A stretch of 64,000 bases of DNA from Zobellia barbeyronii (GCF_018603515.1 NZ_JACATN010000007.1:1-64000); one strand, 5' to 3'; positions 18,457-27,255 are shown, numbered from the stretch's first letter. Notes: generated by a model from the sequence alone, not told the origin. Numbers and translations are program-made.

Positions 18457-19350
18457 TTATCTCTTGAAGGGTTTTTTAAACCTTCTCTTATTTTTCATTA
18501 ATCCGTTGGCAAGAACCGTCATTAGGATGATGCCGCCGCCTACGTAAAATAAAGGATTCATTTTCTCTGAATCGCCTAGAATAAAATACGCCAGAATTAT
18601 GCCGTACACAGGCTCTAGATTAATGGTGAGCATTACTGTATAAGGACTTATATACTTTAATATTTTTACCGATGCAATAAAAGCATAAGCCGTACAGATA
18701 GATGCTAATATAAATAGATAAAATATATCATCTGATGACAATTGAAAAAACTCTGCGTTAAAGCTCCCCTGAAAAGCTAGAAAAATTGTTAATAGCACTA
18801 CTCCGCTCAATAACTCGTAGAACGAGATTACGGATGGTCTTTCTTTCTGAATGAGTTTACCATTTATTAATGAGAAAAGTGCCGAAAGAAAAGCTGAAAT
18901 AAGGGCTAAAACAATACCATACAGGTACTGCGTATCCACTTTAAAAATTAAATAAAGCCCTAACATAACTATGATTCCAAACAGAATTTCGTACCAAATC
19001 ATTTTTCTCTTGTACCAAAAGGGTTCTATAACCGCAGTAAAAAATGCCCCTGTAGACATAGTCGCTAAGGCAATGGACACGTTAGAAACTTTAATAGCCA
19101 AAAAAAAGGTGACCCAATGCAGCGCAATTACAATTCCCGCACCTATTAAGGCCAGTAGCATTTTACGTGTAACCTTTAGAGAATATCTTTTAGCGAACAG
19201 ATAGAAGAATATGAGTACCGCAGCAATAAGCATACGATACCAGACCAGAGGCATTGCGTCTAAGGTTATTAATTTCCCTAGAACAGCCGTAAAGCCCCAA
19301 ATGAAAACTATTAAATGTAAATGTAGGTAGTTTTTTAGCTGTGCCCCCAT
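18457..19350 (-). CDS. EamA/DMT-family transporter
   Basis: 297 residues with ten predicted membrane helices in two EamA repeats (about 1-140 and 150-290). This is the drug/metabolite exporter superfamily, located in the inner membrane. Members export amino acids, nucleobases and other small metabolites, and the substrate cannot be read from sequence. It lies 25 bases after the LptF/G-type gene on the same strand, probably in the tgt operon. Confidence 0.85.
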   Translation of the reverse strand: MGAQLKNYLHLHLIVFIWGFTAVLGKLITLDAMPLVWYRMLIAAVLIFFYLFAKRYSLKVTRKMLLALIGAGIVIALHWVTFFLAIKVSNVSIALATMSTGAFFTAVIEPFWYKRKMIWYEILFGIIVMLGLYLIFKVDTQYLYGIVLALISAFLSALFSLINGKLIQKERPSVISFYELLSGVVLLTIFLAFQGSFNAEFFQLSSDDIFYLFILASICTAYAFIASVKILKYISPYTVMLTINLEPVYGIILAYFILGDSEKMNPLFYVGGGIILMTVLANGLMKNKRRFKKPFKR

Positions 19351-19375
19351 AAAAGCCTTTTTAGACGCCGTAGCG

Positions 19376-20458
19376 TTATCGTTTTGCTTTCTGTAATAAA
19401 ACTACAGCAAGTATACCAAAAATCGTATTAGGAATAAGCACTGCCATGAGGGGTGAAAAACCGGATTGTTCCGCAAGTGTACCAAAAACCTTATCAAAGA
19501 AAACAAAGACAAAGGCCACTATAATTCCAAAAGCAAGGTTAATACCCATTCCTCCACGCCTTTTTACAGACGAAACGGCTACTGCTATTATAGTCAAAAT
19601 AAAAGCTGTTATAGGTAATGCCCAACGTTTGTATTTTACCAACACATAGGCATTTATATTAGAGGCTCCTTTTAATCTTTGGTCCGTTATAAAGCGGTTG
19701 AGCTCAAAGATATTTTTAGTTTCCGCCGCATAAGACACCGGAGTAAGATCTCCTATTTGAAAAGAAAAAACCGTATCCAGACGACGCTTGGTTTCTACCA
19801 TGGCCGTATCGTTAATTAGTTGTCGCTTTTTATAAGTAGTTAGACGGTACATACTATCCTTATCTACATATCTAATATTGGCTGCTGAAATTTTAAAATC
19901 AAGCTCATTTTTATCATTGAACCTTTCAAAAGTAAAATTGTACCCAATCTGTCTTGCAGGGTCAAAGCTACTCACATAGATAAAATCATTCGCATTTAAT
20001 TGCGTAAAAATGTTGTTAGTAACCCGGTCTTGTTTCCCCTTTTTAAGATACTTGTACTTAAACTCATTAAAGCCTTTGCTGGCATTGGGAACAATAAACA
20101 TACCCATGAAAAACATAAGAGTAGCAATGATAGATGCTCCAATAATATAAGGCCTTAAAAACCGGGAATAAGAAACGCCTGAACTTAAAATAGCAACAAT
20201 CTCTGTGTTACTAGCCAGTTTAGAAGTAAAGAAAATAACGGATAGAAAGAGAAAAATAGGAAACAGCAGACTACCTATGTAAATAGTAAAGTTTCCAAAA
20301 TAGATAAGAATTTCATCTAATGGGGCCTCATTGGCCTGCATTTTCCCTATCTGTTCGGCCAAATGCGCCATGATACCTATGGGGATAAATAGCAATATCA
20401 TCACTGAAAAAGTGATCAGATATCTCTTTAATATGTATTTATCCAGTATCGTTAACAC
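19376..20458 (-). CDS. LptF/LptG-family permease
   Basis: 360 residues: three membrane helices at the N-terminus (about 12-32, 55-75, 100-122), a periplasmic beta-jellyroll region (about 140-265) and three more helices (about 275-355). This is the YjgP/YjgQ family that carries lipopolysaccharide from the inner membrane to the LptA bridge, powered by LptB. The usual LptG order in Bacteroidota (after tgt) fits. The GTG start overlaps the tgt stop by one base (TAGTG), so translation is probably coupled. Confidence 0.9.
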   Translation of the reverse strand: MLTILDKYILKRYLITFSVMILLFIPIGIMAHLAEQIGKMQANEAPLDEILIYFGNFTIYIGSLLFPIFLFLSVIFFTSKLASNTEIVAILSSGVSYSRFLRPYIIGASIIATLMFFMGMFIVPNASKGFNEFKYKYLKKGKQDRVTNNIFTQLNANDFIYVSSFDPARQIGYNFTFERFNDKNELDFKISAANIRYVDKDSMYRLTTYKKRQLINDTAMVETKRRLDTVFSFQIGDLTPVSYAAETKNIFELNRFITDQRLKGASNINAYVLVKYKRWALPITAFILTIIAVAVSSVKRRGGMGINLAFGIIVAFVFVFFDKVFGTLAEQSGFSPLMAVLIPNTIFGILAVVLLQKAKR

Positions 20459-21588
20459 TACAATCGTTTATCCATTTGCTTCACCATACGGTCTTTCCAC
20501 TCTGTGAAATCTCCCGCTAAAATATGCTTTCGAGCTTCACGAGTCAACCAAAGATAAAATCCTAGGTTATGAATCGTAGCAATCTGCTTACCCAAATATT
20601 CTTTAGCAATAAACAAATGACGCAAGTACGCCTTTGAATATTCAAGGTCTACAAACGTAATACCCATTTCATCCACAGGAGAAAAATCATCTTCCCACTT
20701 TTTATTTTTTATGTTGATGGTACCATGAGCGGTAAATAACATTCCATTTCTGGCGTTTCGCGTAGGCATCACACAATCAAACATATCAATTCCCAAGGCT
20801 ATGTTCTCTAGAATGTTAATTGGAGTACCTACTCCCATTAAGTATCTTGGCTTGTCTTCCGGTAAAATTTCGCAAACCACTTCAGTCATTGCGTACATTT
20901 CATCTGCAGGTTCACCTACTGATAGACCACCAATGGCGTTACCTTCAGCTCCTACTCCTGCAATATATTCTGCCGAACGTTTTCTTAAATCTGTATAGGT
21001 AGAACCTTGTACTATAGGAAAAAACGTTTGTGAATAGTCGTATTCAAAAGGAGTCTTTTCCAAATGCGTAATACAACGTTCTAACCATCTATGGGTCATA
21101 TGCATTGACCGCTCCGCATAACGATAATCGCAAGGGTAAGGTGTACATTCGTCAAAAGCCATAATGATATCAGCACCAATAACACGCTGAATTTCCATTA
21201 CATTTTCAGGCGTAAAAAGATGCATAGAACCGTCTATGTGCGATTTGAACTTTACGCCTTCTTCTTTTATTTTACGGTTTCCAGAAAGAGAGTATACTTG
21301 GTACCCTCCACTATCCGTCAGGATATTTCTATCCCATCCCATAAATTTGTGAAGACCACCTGCCTTCTTTATAATTTCTGTTTTAGGCCTAAGAAAAAGG
21401 TGATAGGTATTCCCCAAAATAATATCGGGGTTTATATCCTCTTTTAATTCACGCTGATGCACACTTTTTACGGAACCAACTGTTCCTACAGGCATGAATA
21501 TAGGTGTTTCTATTGCTCCATGATCGGTAACCATTGTTCCGGCACGGGCTTTACTTTTAGGATCTGTGTGGTGTAAGGTAAATTTCAA
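20458..21588 (-). CDS. tgt: tRNA-guanine (queuine) transglycosylase lacking the zinc cysteines
   Basis: 376 residues. Replaces guanine-34 of tRNAs for Tyr, His, Asn and Asp with preQ1. The catalytic region LTDSGGYQVYSLSGNRKI, the DCVMPTRNARNG loop and the C-terminal YSKAYLRHLF and ATIHNLGFYLWL blocks are present. The CxCxxC zinc ligands that normally precede the YSxAYLxHL block are absent; the stretch reads EMGITFVDLEYS instead. The start is TTG at 21588 (KFTLHHTD), since the open frame further upstream contains the promoter -7 element. First gene of an operon with the LptF/G gene and DMT gene. Confidence 0.93.
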   Translation of the reverse strand: MKFTLHHTDPKSKARAGTMVTDHGAIETPIFMPVGTVGSVKSVHQRELKEDINPDIILGNTYHLFLRPKTEIIKKAGGLHKFMGWDRNILTDSGGYQVYSLSGNRKIKEEGVKFKSHIDGSMHLFTPENVMEIQRVIGADIIMAFDECTPYPCDYRYAERSMHMTHRWLERCITHLEKTPFEYDYSQTFFPIVQGSTYTDLRKRSAEYIAGVGAEGNAIGGLSVGEPADEMYAMTEVVCEILPEDKPRYLMGVGTPINILENIALGIDMFDCVMPTRNARNGMLFTAHGTINIKNKKWEDDFSPVDEMGITFVDLEYSKAYLRHLFIAKEYLGKQIATIHNLGFYLWLTREARKHILAGDFTEWKDRMVKQMDKRL

Positions 21589-21605
21589 AATATAATTTAT
21601 GGGCG

Positions 21606-21613
21606 CAAAGATA
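21606..21613 (-). promoter_or_regulatory. -7 element of the tgt operon
   Basis: TATCTTTG on the minus strand, 17 bases before the TTG start at 21588. It overlaps the region that a longer reading of tgt would place in the coding part, which supports the shorter start. Confidence 0.5.
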
Positions 21614-21819
21614 AACAACTGCCTAGCATAAAAGCCTTAACGAAAAAATAAAGTTTGCTGCTCGTTTTTGCATCAACCCGTCAAAATACTTTTTAGTGAT
21701 GAGTACTTCTAACTTTACTATTATTTTGAATAAATAAACCGCTAATGCTCAAAACATTGCAATCTGTTGCTTTTATCACTCTTTTTTTAATTTGAGGGCA
21801 AAAATAAACAAGGTGCAAT

Positions 21820-21850
21820 TTGTATTCCCAAAAGATTGCGATTACATTTG
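21820..21850 (+). promoter_or_regulatory. Promoter of the split transketolase operon
   Basis: TTG at 21820-21822, a 20-base spacer and TACATTTG at 21843-21850 match the Bacteroidota consensus. Transcription would begin near 21857, giving a 20-base leader before the ATG at 21878. Confidence 0.65.
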
Positions 21851-21877
21851 AAAACTACTAAAAACGAACATTTACAA

Positions 21878-22723
21878 ATGGCAAAATTAGACGAACTACA
21901 AGATATCGTAGTACAGACCCGAAGGGACATTCTACGTATGGTACATAAAGTAAATTCAGGTCACCCAGGAGGTTCTTTGGGTTGTACTGAATTTTTGGTC
22001 GCGCTTTATAATGAAGCAATGGACCTTAAAGAAGGTTTTGATATGGATGGTAAGGACGAAGATCTTTTCTTCCTCTCAAACGGTCACATATCACCTGTTT
22101 TTTACAGTGTTTTGGCAAGAAAAGGCTATTTCCCTGTAGAAGAATTAAACACATTCCGTTTATTGAATTCTCGTCTACAAGGACACCCAACTACACATGA
22201 AGGGCTACCTGGTATTCGTGTAGCTTCTGGTTCATTGGGCCAAGGTATGTCTGTAGCAATAGGTGCTGCATTAGGCAAAAAATTGAACGGAGATGACAAA
22301 TTAGTATACAGTCTTCACGGCGATGGCGAACTTCAAGAAGGCCAAAACTGGGAAGCTATTATGTATGCTGCCGGTAATAAAGTAGATAACTTAATTTCTA
22401 CTGTTGACAGAAACGGGCAACAAATTGATGGTCCTACAGAAGAAATACTTCCGTTAGGGAACCTAAAAGAAAAATTCGAAGTTTTTGGATGGGATGTTTT
22501 AGAAGTTGCAGAAGGAAATAATCTTGAAGCAATAGTGAACGCACTTAAAGAAGCCAAAAGCAGAACAGGTAAAGGAAAACCTGTATGTATCATCTTAGAT
22601 ACAATGATGGGTAATGGCGTAGATTTTATGATGCATACACACGCATGGCACGGTAAGGCGCCTAGTGATGAGCAACTGGAGAATGCTTTAGGGCAGAATC
22701 CTGAAACTTTAGGTGATTATTAA
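21878..22723 (+). CDS. Transketolase, N-terminal subunit
   Basis: 281 residues covering the thiamine-diphosphate-binding half: NSGHPGGSLG, LSNGHISPVFYSVLARKG and GDGELQEGQNWEA (metal and pyrophosphate binding). Transketolase moves two-carbon units in the pentose phosphate pathway. In many bacteria and archaea the enzyme is coded as two genes that match the halves of the single-chain form, as here. Start at ATG 21878 (MAKLDELQDIV), because the open frame upstream runs through the promoter. The C-terminal subunit gene follows after 63 bases. Confidence 0.93.
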   Translation: MAKLDELQDIVVQTRRDILRMVHKVNSGHPGGSLGCTEFLVALYNEAMDLKEGFDMDGKDEDLFFLSNGHISPVFYSVLARKGYFPVEELNTFRLLNSRLQGHPTTHEGLPGIRVASGSLGQGMSVAIGAALGKKLNGDDKLVYSLHGDGELQEGQNWEAIMYAAGNKVDNLISTVDRNGQQIDGPTEEILPLGNLKEKFEVFGWDVLEVAEGNNLEAIVNALKEAKSRTGKGKPVCIILDTMMGNGVDFMMHTHAWHGKAPSDEQLENALGQNPETLGDY

Positions 22724-22786
22724 AATTCCGCAACTATCTTAAAATTTTAGATTTCCGCTTGACGGAAACGACAAAAACGAAACAAA

Positions 22787-23740
22787 ATGACAAAATATAT
22801 AGATCAAGGAAAAAATGATACTCGAAGTGGCTACGGAGAAGCCATGACAGAGTTGGGAAGAACCAATCCTAATGTCGTAGCCCTTTGTGCTGATTTAATT
22901 GGATCATTAAAAATCCAACCTTTTATTGATGAGAACCCAGAGAGATTCTTTCAAATAGGTATTGCCGAGGCCAACATGATGGGTATTGCTGCCGGTCTTA
23001 CTATTGGAGGTAAAATTCCTTTTGCAAGTACTTTTGCCAACTTTGCTACAGGTAGAGTTTACGACCAGATTCGCCAATCTATTGCTTACTCTGGTAAAAA
23101 CGTTAAAATATGTGCATCTCACGCAGGTGTAACCCTTGGTGAAGATGGTGCTACACACCAGATTTTAGAAGACATAGGTATGATGAAAATGCTTCCGGGC
23201 ATGACTGTTATAAACCCTTGTGATTTTAACCAGACGAAAGCTGCTACATTAGCAATAGCGGAACATGAAGGCCCTGTTTACTTACGTTTTGGGAGACCAA
23301 AAGTAGCTAACTTTACCCCTGTTGATCAAAAGTTTGAAATTGGTAAAGCCCTTATGCTTAGTGAAGGTACAGATGTTACCATCATTGCTACAGGACATTT
23401 AGTTTGGGAAGCTTTAATAGCTGCCGAAAGATTAGAGGAACAAGGTATCTCTGCAGAGGTAATAAACTTTCACACCATCAAACCTTTTGATGAGGAAGCT
23501 TTATTAAAATCTGTTAAAAAAACAGGTTGTGTTGTTTCTGCAGAAGAGCATAATTTCTTAGGCGGACTTGGCGAGAGTGTTGCTAGAACCCTTACTGTTC
23601 ATAATCCTGTACCACAAGAGTTTGTTGCAACGCAAGATACTTTTGGTGAAAGCGGAACTCCAGAGCAACTTATGGAGAAATACGGACTAAACAATAAAGC
23701 TATTGAGAAGGCCGTTTTAAAGGTATTGAAAAGGAAATAA
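22787..23740 (+). CDS. Transketolase, C-terminal subunit
   Basis: 317 residues: the pyrimidine-binding domain (RFFQIGIAEANMMGIAAGL with the catalytic Glu, then FASTFANFATGRVYDQIRQS) and the C-terminal domain (about 195-310). Works with the N-terminal subunit gene just upstream as a heteromer. There is no frameshift between the two; each has its own start and stop. A short hairpin (TTTCCG/CGGAAA near 22751-22768) lies in the gap. Confidence 0.93.
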   Translation: MTKYIDQGKNDTRSGYGEAMTELGRTNPNVVALCADLIGSLKIQPFIDENPERFFQIGIAEANMMGIAAGLTIGGKIPFASTFANFATGRVYDQIRQSIAYSGKNVKICASHAGVTLGEDGATHQILEDIGMMKMLPGMTVINPCDFNQTKAATLAIAEHEGPVYLRFGRPKVANFTPVDQKFEIGKALMLSEGTDVTIIATGHLVWEALIAAERLEEQGISAEVINFHTIKPFDEEALLKSVKKTGCVVSAEEHNFLGGLGESVARTLTVHNPVPQEFVATQDTFGESGTPEQLMEKYGLNNKAIEKAVLKVLKRK

Positions 23741-23788
23741 CAATGGTATCGTTTTTGATACTGTTGTGGTATTAAAAAACGAGAACAT

Positions 23789-24382
23789 ATGAGAAAAACA
23801 CTCCTTACAGCAGTTTTTGCTTTAGTAAGCATTGCTGCATTTTCGCAGAAAGATTTGGTTAAAATTGGTGTTAAGGCCGGTCTTAACTACAGCGCTAACG
23901 GTGACTATTTTGAATCCATAGGCGATGCCTCTAAAGACCCTGACCGAAAAATGGGCTACCACGTAGGCCTCTTCGGGAAGATTGGCTTAAACCGTATTTA
24001 CTTTAGACCTGAATTGGTGTATACCAAAACTAAGTCTGATTATAGCGGTGATGATTTTGATATCAGCAAGTTGGATATGCCTTTATTAGTAGGCGTTAAA
24101 GTAATTGGTCCGTTACGTGTTTTTGCAGGTCCTTCGTTTCAATATATTCTTGATACTGAATTTGATGGTATCTCTATAGATGATGTTGAAAACAATTTTA
24201 GTGTAGGTGCCAATATAGGTGCGGGAGTAGATTTAGGTAAACTAGGTATTGATATTAGATATGAAAGAGGCTTCAACAGTAACGAAGCTAGTTTTATTAA
24301 CACTAATATTACCGAGCTAGGCCCAAGTCGTGTAGATACTAGACCAGACCAACTAATCGTAAGTTTATCTTTGACGTTATAA
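23789..24382 (+). CDS. Outer-membrane beta-barrel protein (porin family)
   Basis: 197 residues with a signal peptide (residues 1-19, AFSQ) and alternating strands typical of an eight-strand barrel (GVKAGLNYS, VGLFGKIGL, FAGPSFQYIL, GANIGAGVDL), ending in SLSLTL. It matches the PorT or OmpA-barrel-like family of Bacteroidota. The function is not known. It follows the transketolase operon by 48 bases and may share its transcript; a strong terminator ends the unit. Confidence 0.8.
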   Translation: MRKTLLTAVFALVSIAAFSQKDLVKIGVKAGLNYSANGDYFESIGDASKDPDRKMGYHVGLFGKIGLNRIYFRPELVYTKTKSDYSGDDFDISKLDMPLLVGVKVIGPLRVFAGPSFQYILDTEFDGISIDDVENNFSVGANIGAGVDLGKLGIDIRYERGFNSNEASFINTNITELGPSRVDTRPDQLIVSLSLTL

Positions 24383-24399
24383 AGAAACTGTTATTATAA

Positions 24400-24438
24400 A
24401 AAGAAAGCCCGAAACTTATGTTTCGGGCTTTCTTTTTT
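24400..24438. terminator. Bidirectional terminator between porin and FKBP genes
   Basis: A 16-base perfect stem (24400-24415 with 24420-24435) with a four-base loop and T-runs on both strands, placed between two convergent genes. Confidence 0.9.
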
Positions 24439-24458
24439 ATTTGAAAAAATTTTCTCTT

Positions 24459-25304
24459 TTAATCAGCATCTAAATAATCAGGAATACCGTCATCATCTGC
24501 ATCATCATTAAACAAATAACCATCGCCATCCGTGTCCTCATCTATTGATGGAATACCATCACCATCATGATCTGTTTGATTAACAGCATACATATCTAAC
24601 TTAAATATAAGCGGACTATAAGCAGGTATCGTTCCTCTTACTATATTATAATATCCTAATCCAGATGGAAAAATAAACATTCCTACACCATAATCATCAA
24701 CTGAGTATGTACCGTCTTCGTTGACTACCGCTGGCGTACCTCCTTTGATAAGGGCTGCTCCTTCTGAAAAACCTCTTGCAGCAGTTCCTGTAACTGTTGA
24801 AGTTGCCGGTGCTTGCAGACTAGCCAGATCAAACCAGAGTGGAAAGTCTACATTATTTTCATCAAACACAGTACCATCAATAAGATTTCCTGAATAGCGA
24901 ACAAAAGCAGAATCTGCAACCTTTAAACCTTCTCCAGCACCTGGTCTTGCATCTAGGAAATACATTGTATGCTCAACAGTAGTTTCTTCTCCAGAAATTA
25001 AAAAATGACTTGAGGGTACGCTCACTTTAATTGGAACCATCTTTTCCAAGAGCGTCTCTTTATCAGTATCCCCTTCACCTATTTCCATCACCTCAATTTT
25101 GTAATCAAAATCTTCAGGCGGATTTTCAAATTCTTCGTAATTGTAATAATGTGTTTTAAGATATGTTTGGATCTTCGCTTCATCTTCCGCCAACACCTCA
25201 CTTAAAGGGCGAGCAGGTTCAACGGTAGTACCATCATCATCATTATTACAAGACCCTAATACAACTACTAACGCCGATAAGGCTACTATTCGATTCAATT
25301 TCAT
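24459..25304 (-). CDS. FKBP-type peptidyl-prolyl isomerase lipoprotein with acidic repeat tail
   Basis: 281 residues from the ATG at 25304. The signal peptide ends in the lipobox VLGSC (Cys19). An FKBP-like domain spans about 115-245 (VRYSGNLIDGTVFDENN, FSEGAALIKGGTPAVV). The last 35 residues carry DxDxDG repeats (DHDGDGIPSIDED, TDGDGYLFNDDADDDG) like calcium-binding thrombospondin type 3 repeats. It should fold secreted or envelope proteins at proline bonds. Several usual active-site aromatics of FKBP are not evident, so activity is uncertain. Single gene. Confidence 0.85.
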   Translation of the reverse strand: MKLNRIVALSALVVVLGSCNNDDDGTTVEPARPLSEVLAEDEAKIQTYLKTHYYNYEEFENPPEDFDYKIEVMEIGEGDTDKETLLEKMVPIKVSVPSSHFLISGEETTVEHTMYFLDARPGAGEGLKVADSAFVRYSGNLIDGTVFDENNVDFPLWFDLASLQAPATSTVTGTAARGFSEGAALIKGGTPAVVNEDGTYSVDDYGVGMFIFPSGLGYYNIVRGTIPAYSPLIFKLDMYAVNQTDHDGDGIPSIDEDTDGDGYLFNDDADDDGIPDYLDAD

Positions 25305-25342
25305 CAATTCATTTTTACAGCCGGCAAGATACAATTTTCCCT

Positions 25343-25350
25343 TATTTTTG
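25343..25350 (+). promoter_or_regulatory. -7 element before the S4-domain gene
   Basis: TATTTTTG matches TAnnTTTG, 31 bases before the ATG at 25382. No clear -33 element. Confidence 0.35.
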
Positions 25351-25381
25351 TAGAGAGCCTTAACAAAGATTTTTAATAGTT

Positions 25382-25783
25382 ATGCGAATTGATAAGTACT
25401 TGTGGAGTACCCGTTACTTTAAGACCCGAAACATTGCTTCTACAGCCTGTAAAAAAGGTCAGGTTAGAATTAATGAACAAGTAGCCAAACCGTCCAGAGA
25501 AGTGTACCCAATGGATAAAATTATCGTAAGAAAGGATCAGATAAATCTTGAACTTACGGTTTTAGACATTCCAAAAAGCAGAGTGGGCGCTAAATTGGTA
25601 TCTATTTATAGAACGGACACCACTCCAAAAGAAGCTTTTGAACATAATGAGCTTTTAAAACAAGCTAAAGAACATTACCGAAAGCAAGGAACCGGAAGAC
25701 CCACCAAGAAAGACCGTCGTGATATTGAAGACTATTTAGATGATCCAGATTCAACTCCAGATGATTTAAAGAGTATAGAATAA
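25382..25783 (+). CDS. S4-domain RNA-binding protein, Hsp15-like
   Basis: 133 residues. The first 60 are an S4 fold (MRIDKYLWSTRYFKTRNIAS, CKKGQVRINEQVAKPSREV) as in Hsp15, which binds stalled 50S subunits carrying nascent chain. The charged C-terminal part (residues 85-133) ends in an acidic stretch. Length and layout match the RNA-binding S4 (HslR) family. Single gene, with the phosphoribosyltransferase gene following after 53 bases. Confidence 0.85.
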   Translation: MRIDKYLWSTRYFKTRNIASTACKKGQVRINEQVAKPSREVYPMDKIIVRKDQINLELTVLDIPKSRVGAKLVSIYRTDTTPKEAFEHNELLKQAKEHYRKQGTGRPTKKDRRDIEDYLDDPDSTPDDLKSIE

Positions 25784-25810
25784 AAAAGAGCAAATTTATA
25801 CTTGGTTGGC

Positions 25811-25818
25811 TATCTTTG
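25811..25818 (+). promoter_or_regulatory. -7 element before the phosphoribosyltransferase gene
   Basis: TATCTTTG, 18 bases before the ATG at 25837. The -33 element is not evident. Confidence 0.45.
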
Positions 25819-25836
25819 AAATGAAAATACCCCTTT

Positions 25837-26334
25837 ATGGAAAATAAAATACTTACGCACCAGCAAATTCAACATAAGATAGAACGCATTGCCTACCAGA
25901 TATACGAGGCTAATGTTGAAGAAAAGGAAATTATCATAGCAGGTATTGATGGCGGGGGTCTAAATTTTGCAAAAAAATTACAACGTGTTCTTAAAAAAGT
26001 AACCGATGCCGAGATTACACTTTGCAAGGTTTTAATGGATAAAACAAATCCTTTAAAAAGCGGCGTACAGACCTCTATTCCAGAATCAGAATACGTAAAT
26101 AAATCTATTGTTTTAGTTGACGATGTTCTTAACTCTGGCACAACACTAATTTATGGCGTTCACCATTTCTTAAAAACACCGCTCAAACAACTTAAGACCG
26201 CGGTTCTAGTAAATAGGAATCACAAAAAGTATCCTGTAAAAGCAGATTATAAAGGCATTTCCCTATCCACTTCATTGCAAGAGCATGTTCACGTACAGTT
26301 TCAAGCTAAAAATGATATGGTCTATTTAGACTAG
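25837..26334 (+). CDS. PyrR-like phosphoribosyltransferase family protein
   Basis: 165 residues of type I phosphoribosyltransferase fold. The PRPP loop is VLVDDVLNSGTTL and the pyrophosphate-binding region is IIAGIDGGGLNFAK. The size and layout resemble PyrR, which is both a weak uracil phosphoribosyltransferase and an RNA-binding attenuator; a regulatory role here is not shown since no pyr genes are near. Its 3' end overlaps the end of the convergent shikimate kinase gene by nine bases. Confidence 0.8.
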   Translation: MENKILTHQQIQHKIERIAYQIYEANVEEKEIIIAGIDGGGLNFAKKLQRVLKKVTDAEITLCKVLMDKTNPLKSGVQTSIPESEYVNKSIVLVDDVLNSGTTLIYGVHHFLKTPLKQLKTAVLVNRNHKKYPVKADYKGISLSTSLQEHVHVQFQAKNDMVYLD

Positions 26335-26841
26335 TGCCTCTTCCATTTCAGCTACAATTTCTTGCGGGTCTTTGGCATCACAACTAATAACCTTTTTTGC
26401 TTGATTGTAATAATAGCTTCGTTCAAAAAGATGTTTCCCTATAAACTCGGGTAACTCATCTTCGGCGATGTTCATTACCAAGGGGCGCTCATCTTTCTCT
26501 TTTAAAAGACGTTTAGTTAATTCAGGTATGGAAACTTTTAGATAGAAAGCATTTTCCGTATTCTCTAGAATTGCTTGTATGTTATTTCCATAACATGGCG
26601 TACCGCCACCAGTAGATAATACAAAATCGTCTTTTTGGGCAAGTACCTCGTTAAGATATTCATATTCCTTCTTTCTAAAATAAAGCTCGCCTTTATTTTT
26701 AAAGATATCAGGAACAGACATGTTCTCTGCCTCCTCTATATAATTATCAAGATCTATAAATTCCAAACCTTTTTTATGGGACAACAATTTACCAATTGTG
26801 CTCTTACCACTCCCCATATAACCCAACAATACTATTTTCAC
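26326..26841 (-). CDS. aroK: Shikimate kinase
   Basis: About 171 residues from the GTG at 26841 (VKIVLLGYMGSGKST); an ATG at 26886 would add 15 residues without family similarity. Walker A is GYMGSGKST, DLDNYIE binds shikimate and STGGGTP is the Walker B-like region. The enzyme phosphorylates shikimate in the chorismate pathway. It overlaps the end of the convergent phosphoribosyltransferase gene by nine bases, so no terminator fits between them. Confidence 0.93.
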   Translation of the reverse strand: MKIVLLGYMGSGKSTIGKLLSHKKGLEFIDLDNYIEEAENMSVPDIFKNKGELYFRKKEYEYLNEVLAQKDDFVLSTGGGTPCYGNNIQAILENTENAFYLKVSIPELTKRLLKEKDERPLVMNIAEDELPEFIGKHLFERSYYYNQAKKVISCDAKDPQEIVAEMEEALV

Positions 26842-26914
26842 AATTTTATTTTGATGTAAAAGTGGCTTATTTTCAGGGGTTTTCAAAAAAAAATAAATTT
26901 ATATTAAAAAGGGC

Positions 26915-26944
26915 TTGGAAAATAAAGTAATCGACTTATATTTG
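26915..26944 (+). promoter_or_regulatory. Promoter of the tRNA-Lys genes
   Basis: TTG at 26915-26917, 19-base spacer, TATATTTG at 26937-26944: a good Bacteroidota-type promoter, 37 bases before the first tRNA. Confidence 0.65.
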
Positions 26945-26980
26945 CACCCGCATTGAGGGAAACAATCCTGATTTGTTATT

Positions 26981-27056
26981 GACCTGGTAGCTCAGTTGGT
27001 AGAGCATCTCCCTTTTAAGGAGAGGGTCCTGGGTTCGAGCCCCAGCCAGGTCACCA
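26981..27056 (+). tRNA. tRNA-Lys (anticodon TTT), CCA encoded
   Basis: A complete cloverleaf: acceptor GACCTGG pairs with CCAGGTC, the anticodon loop CTTTTAA is at 27012-27018 with TTT at 27014-27016, and the T-arm holds GGTTCGAGCCCC. The 73-base body ends at 27053 and CCA is encoded at 27054-27056. Read by eye against the standard fold. Confidence 0.97.
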
Positions 27057-27066
27057 AATAAATAAT

Positions 27067-27096
27067 AGCCTCTTCAGCAAAAAAAGAGGCTTTTTT
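27067..27096 (+). terminator. Hairpin terminator after first tRNA-Lys
   Basis: AGCCTCTT (27067-27074) pairs with AAGAGGCT (27084-27091), followed by T residues. It separates the two tRNA genes, so the second may depend on read-through or its own weak promoter. Confidence 0.7.
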
Positions 27097-27157
27097 ATTT
27101 ATTTACGTGAACTGATTTTTATTTAAATTGAACACGTATTAGTTTTTTTGACATTAT

Positions 27158-27230
27158 GACCTGGTAGCTCAGTTGGTAGAGCATCTCCCTTTTAAGGAGA
27201 GGGTCCTGGGTTCGAGCCCCAGCCAGGTCA
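27158..27230 (+). tRNA. tRNA-Lys (anticodon TTT), second identical copy
   Basis: The 73-base body is identical to the copy at 26981-27053. The sequence after the discriminator base is CTT and not CCA, so CCA must be added by the nucleotidyltransferase. No clear promoter precedes it. Confidence 0.96.
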
Positions 27231-27255
27231 CTTTAAGACCTTCATAATCTAAGCA

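Noticed and set aside
21878-23740. Transketolase broken by a frameshift
   Set aside because: Two-gene transketolase is a normal form, with a 63-base gap and separate starts.
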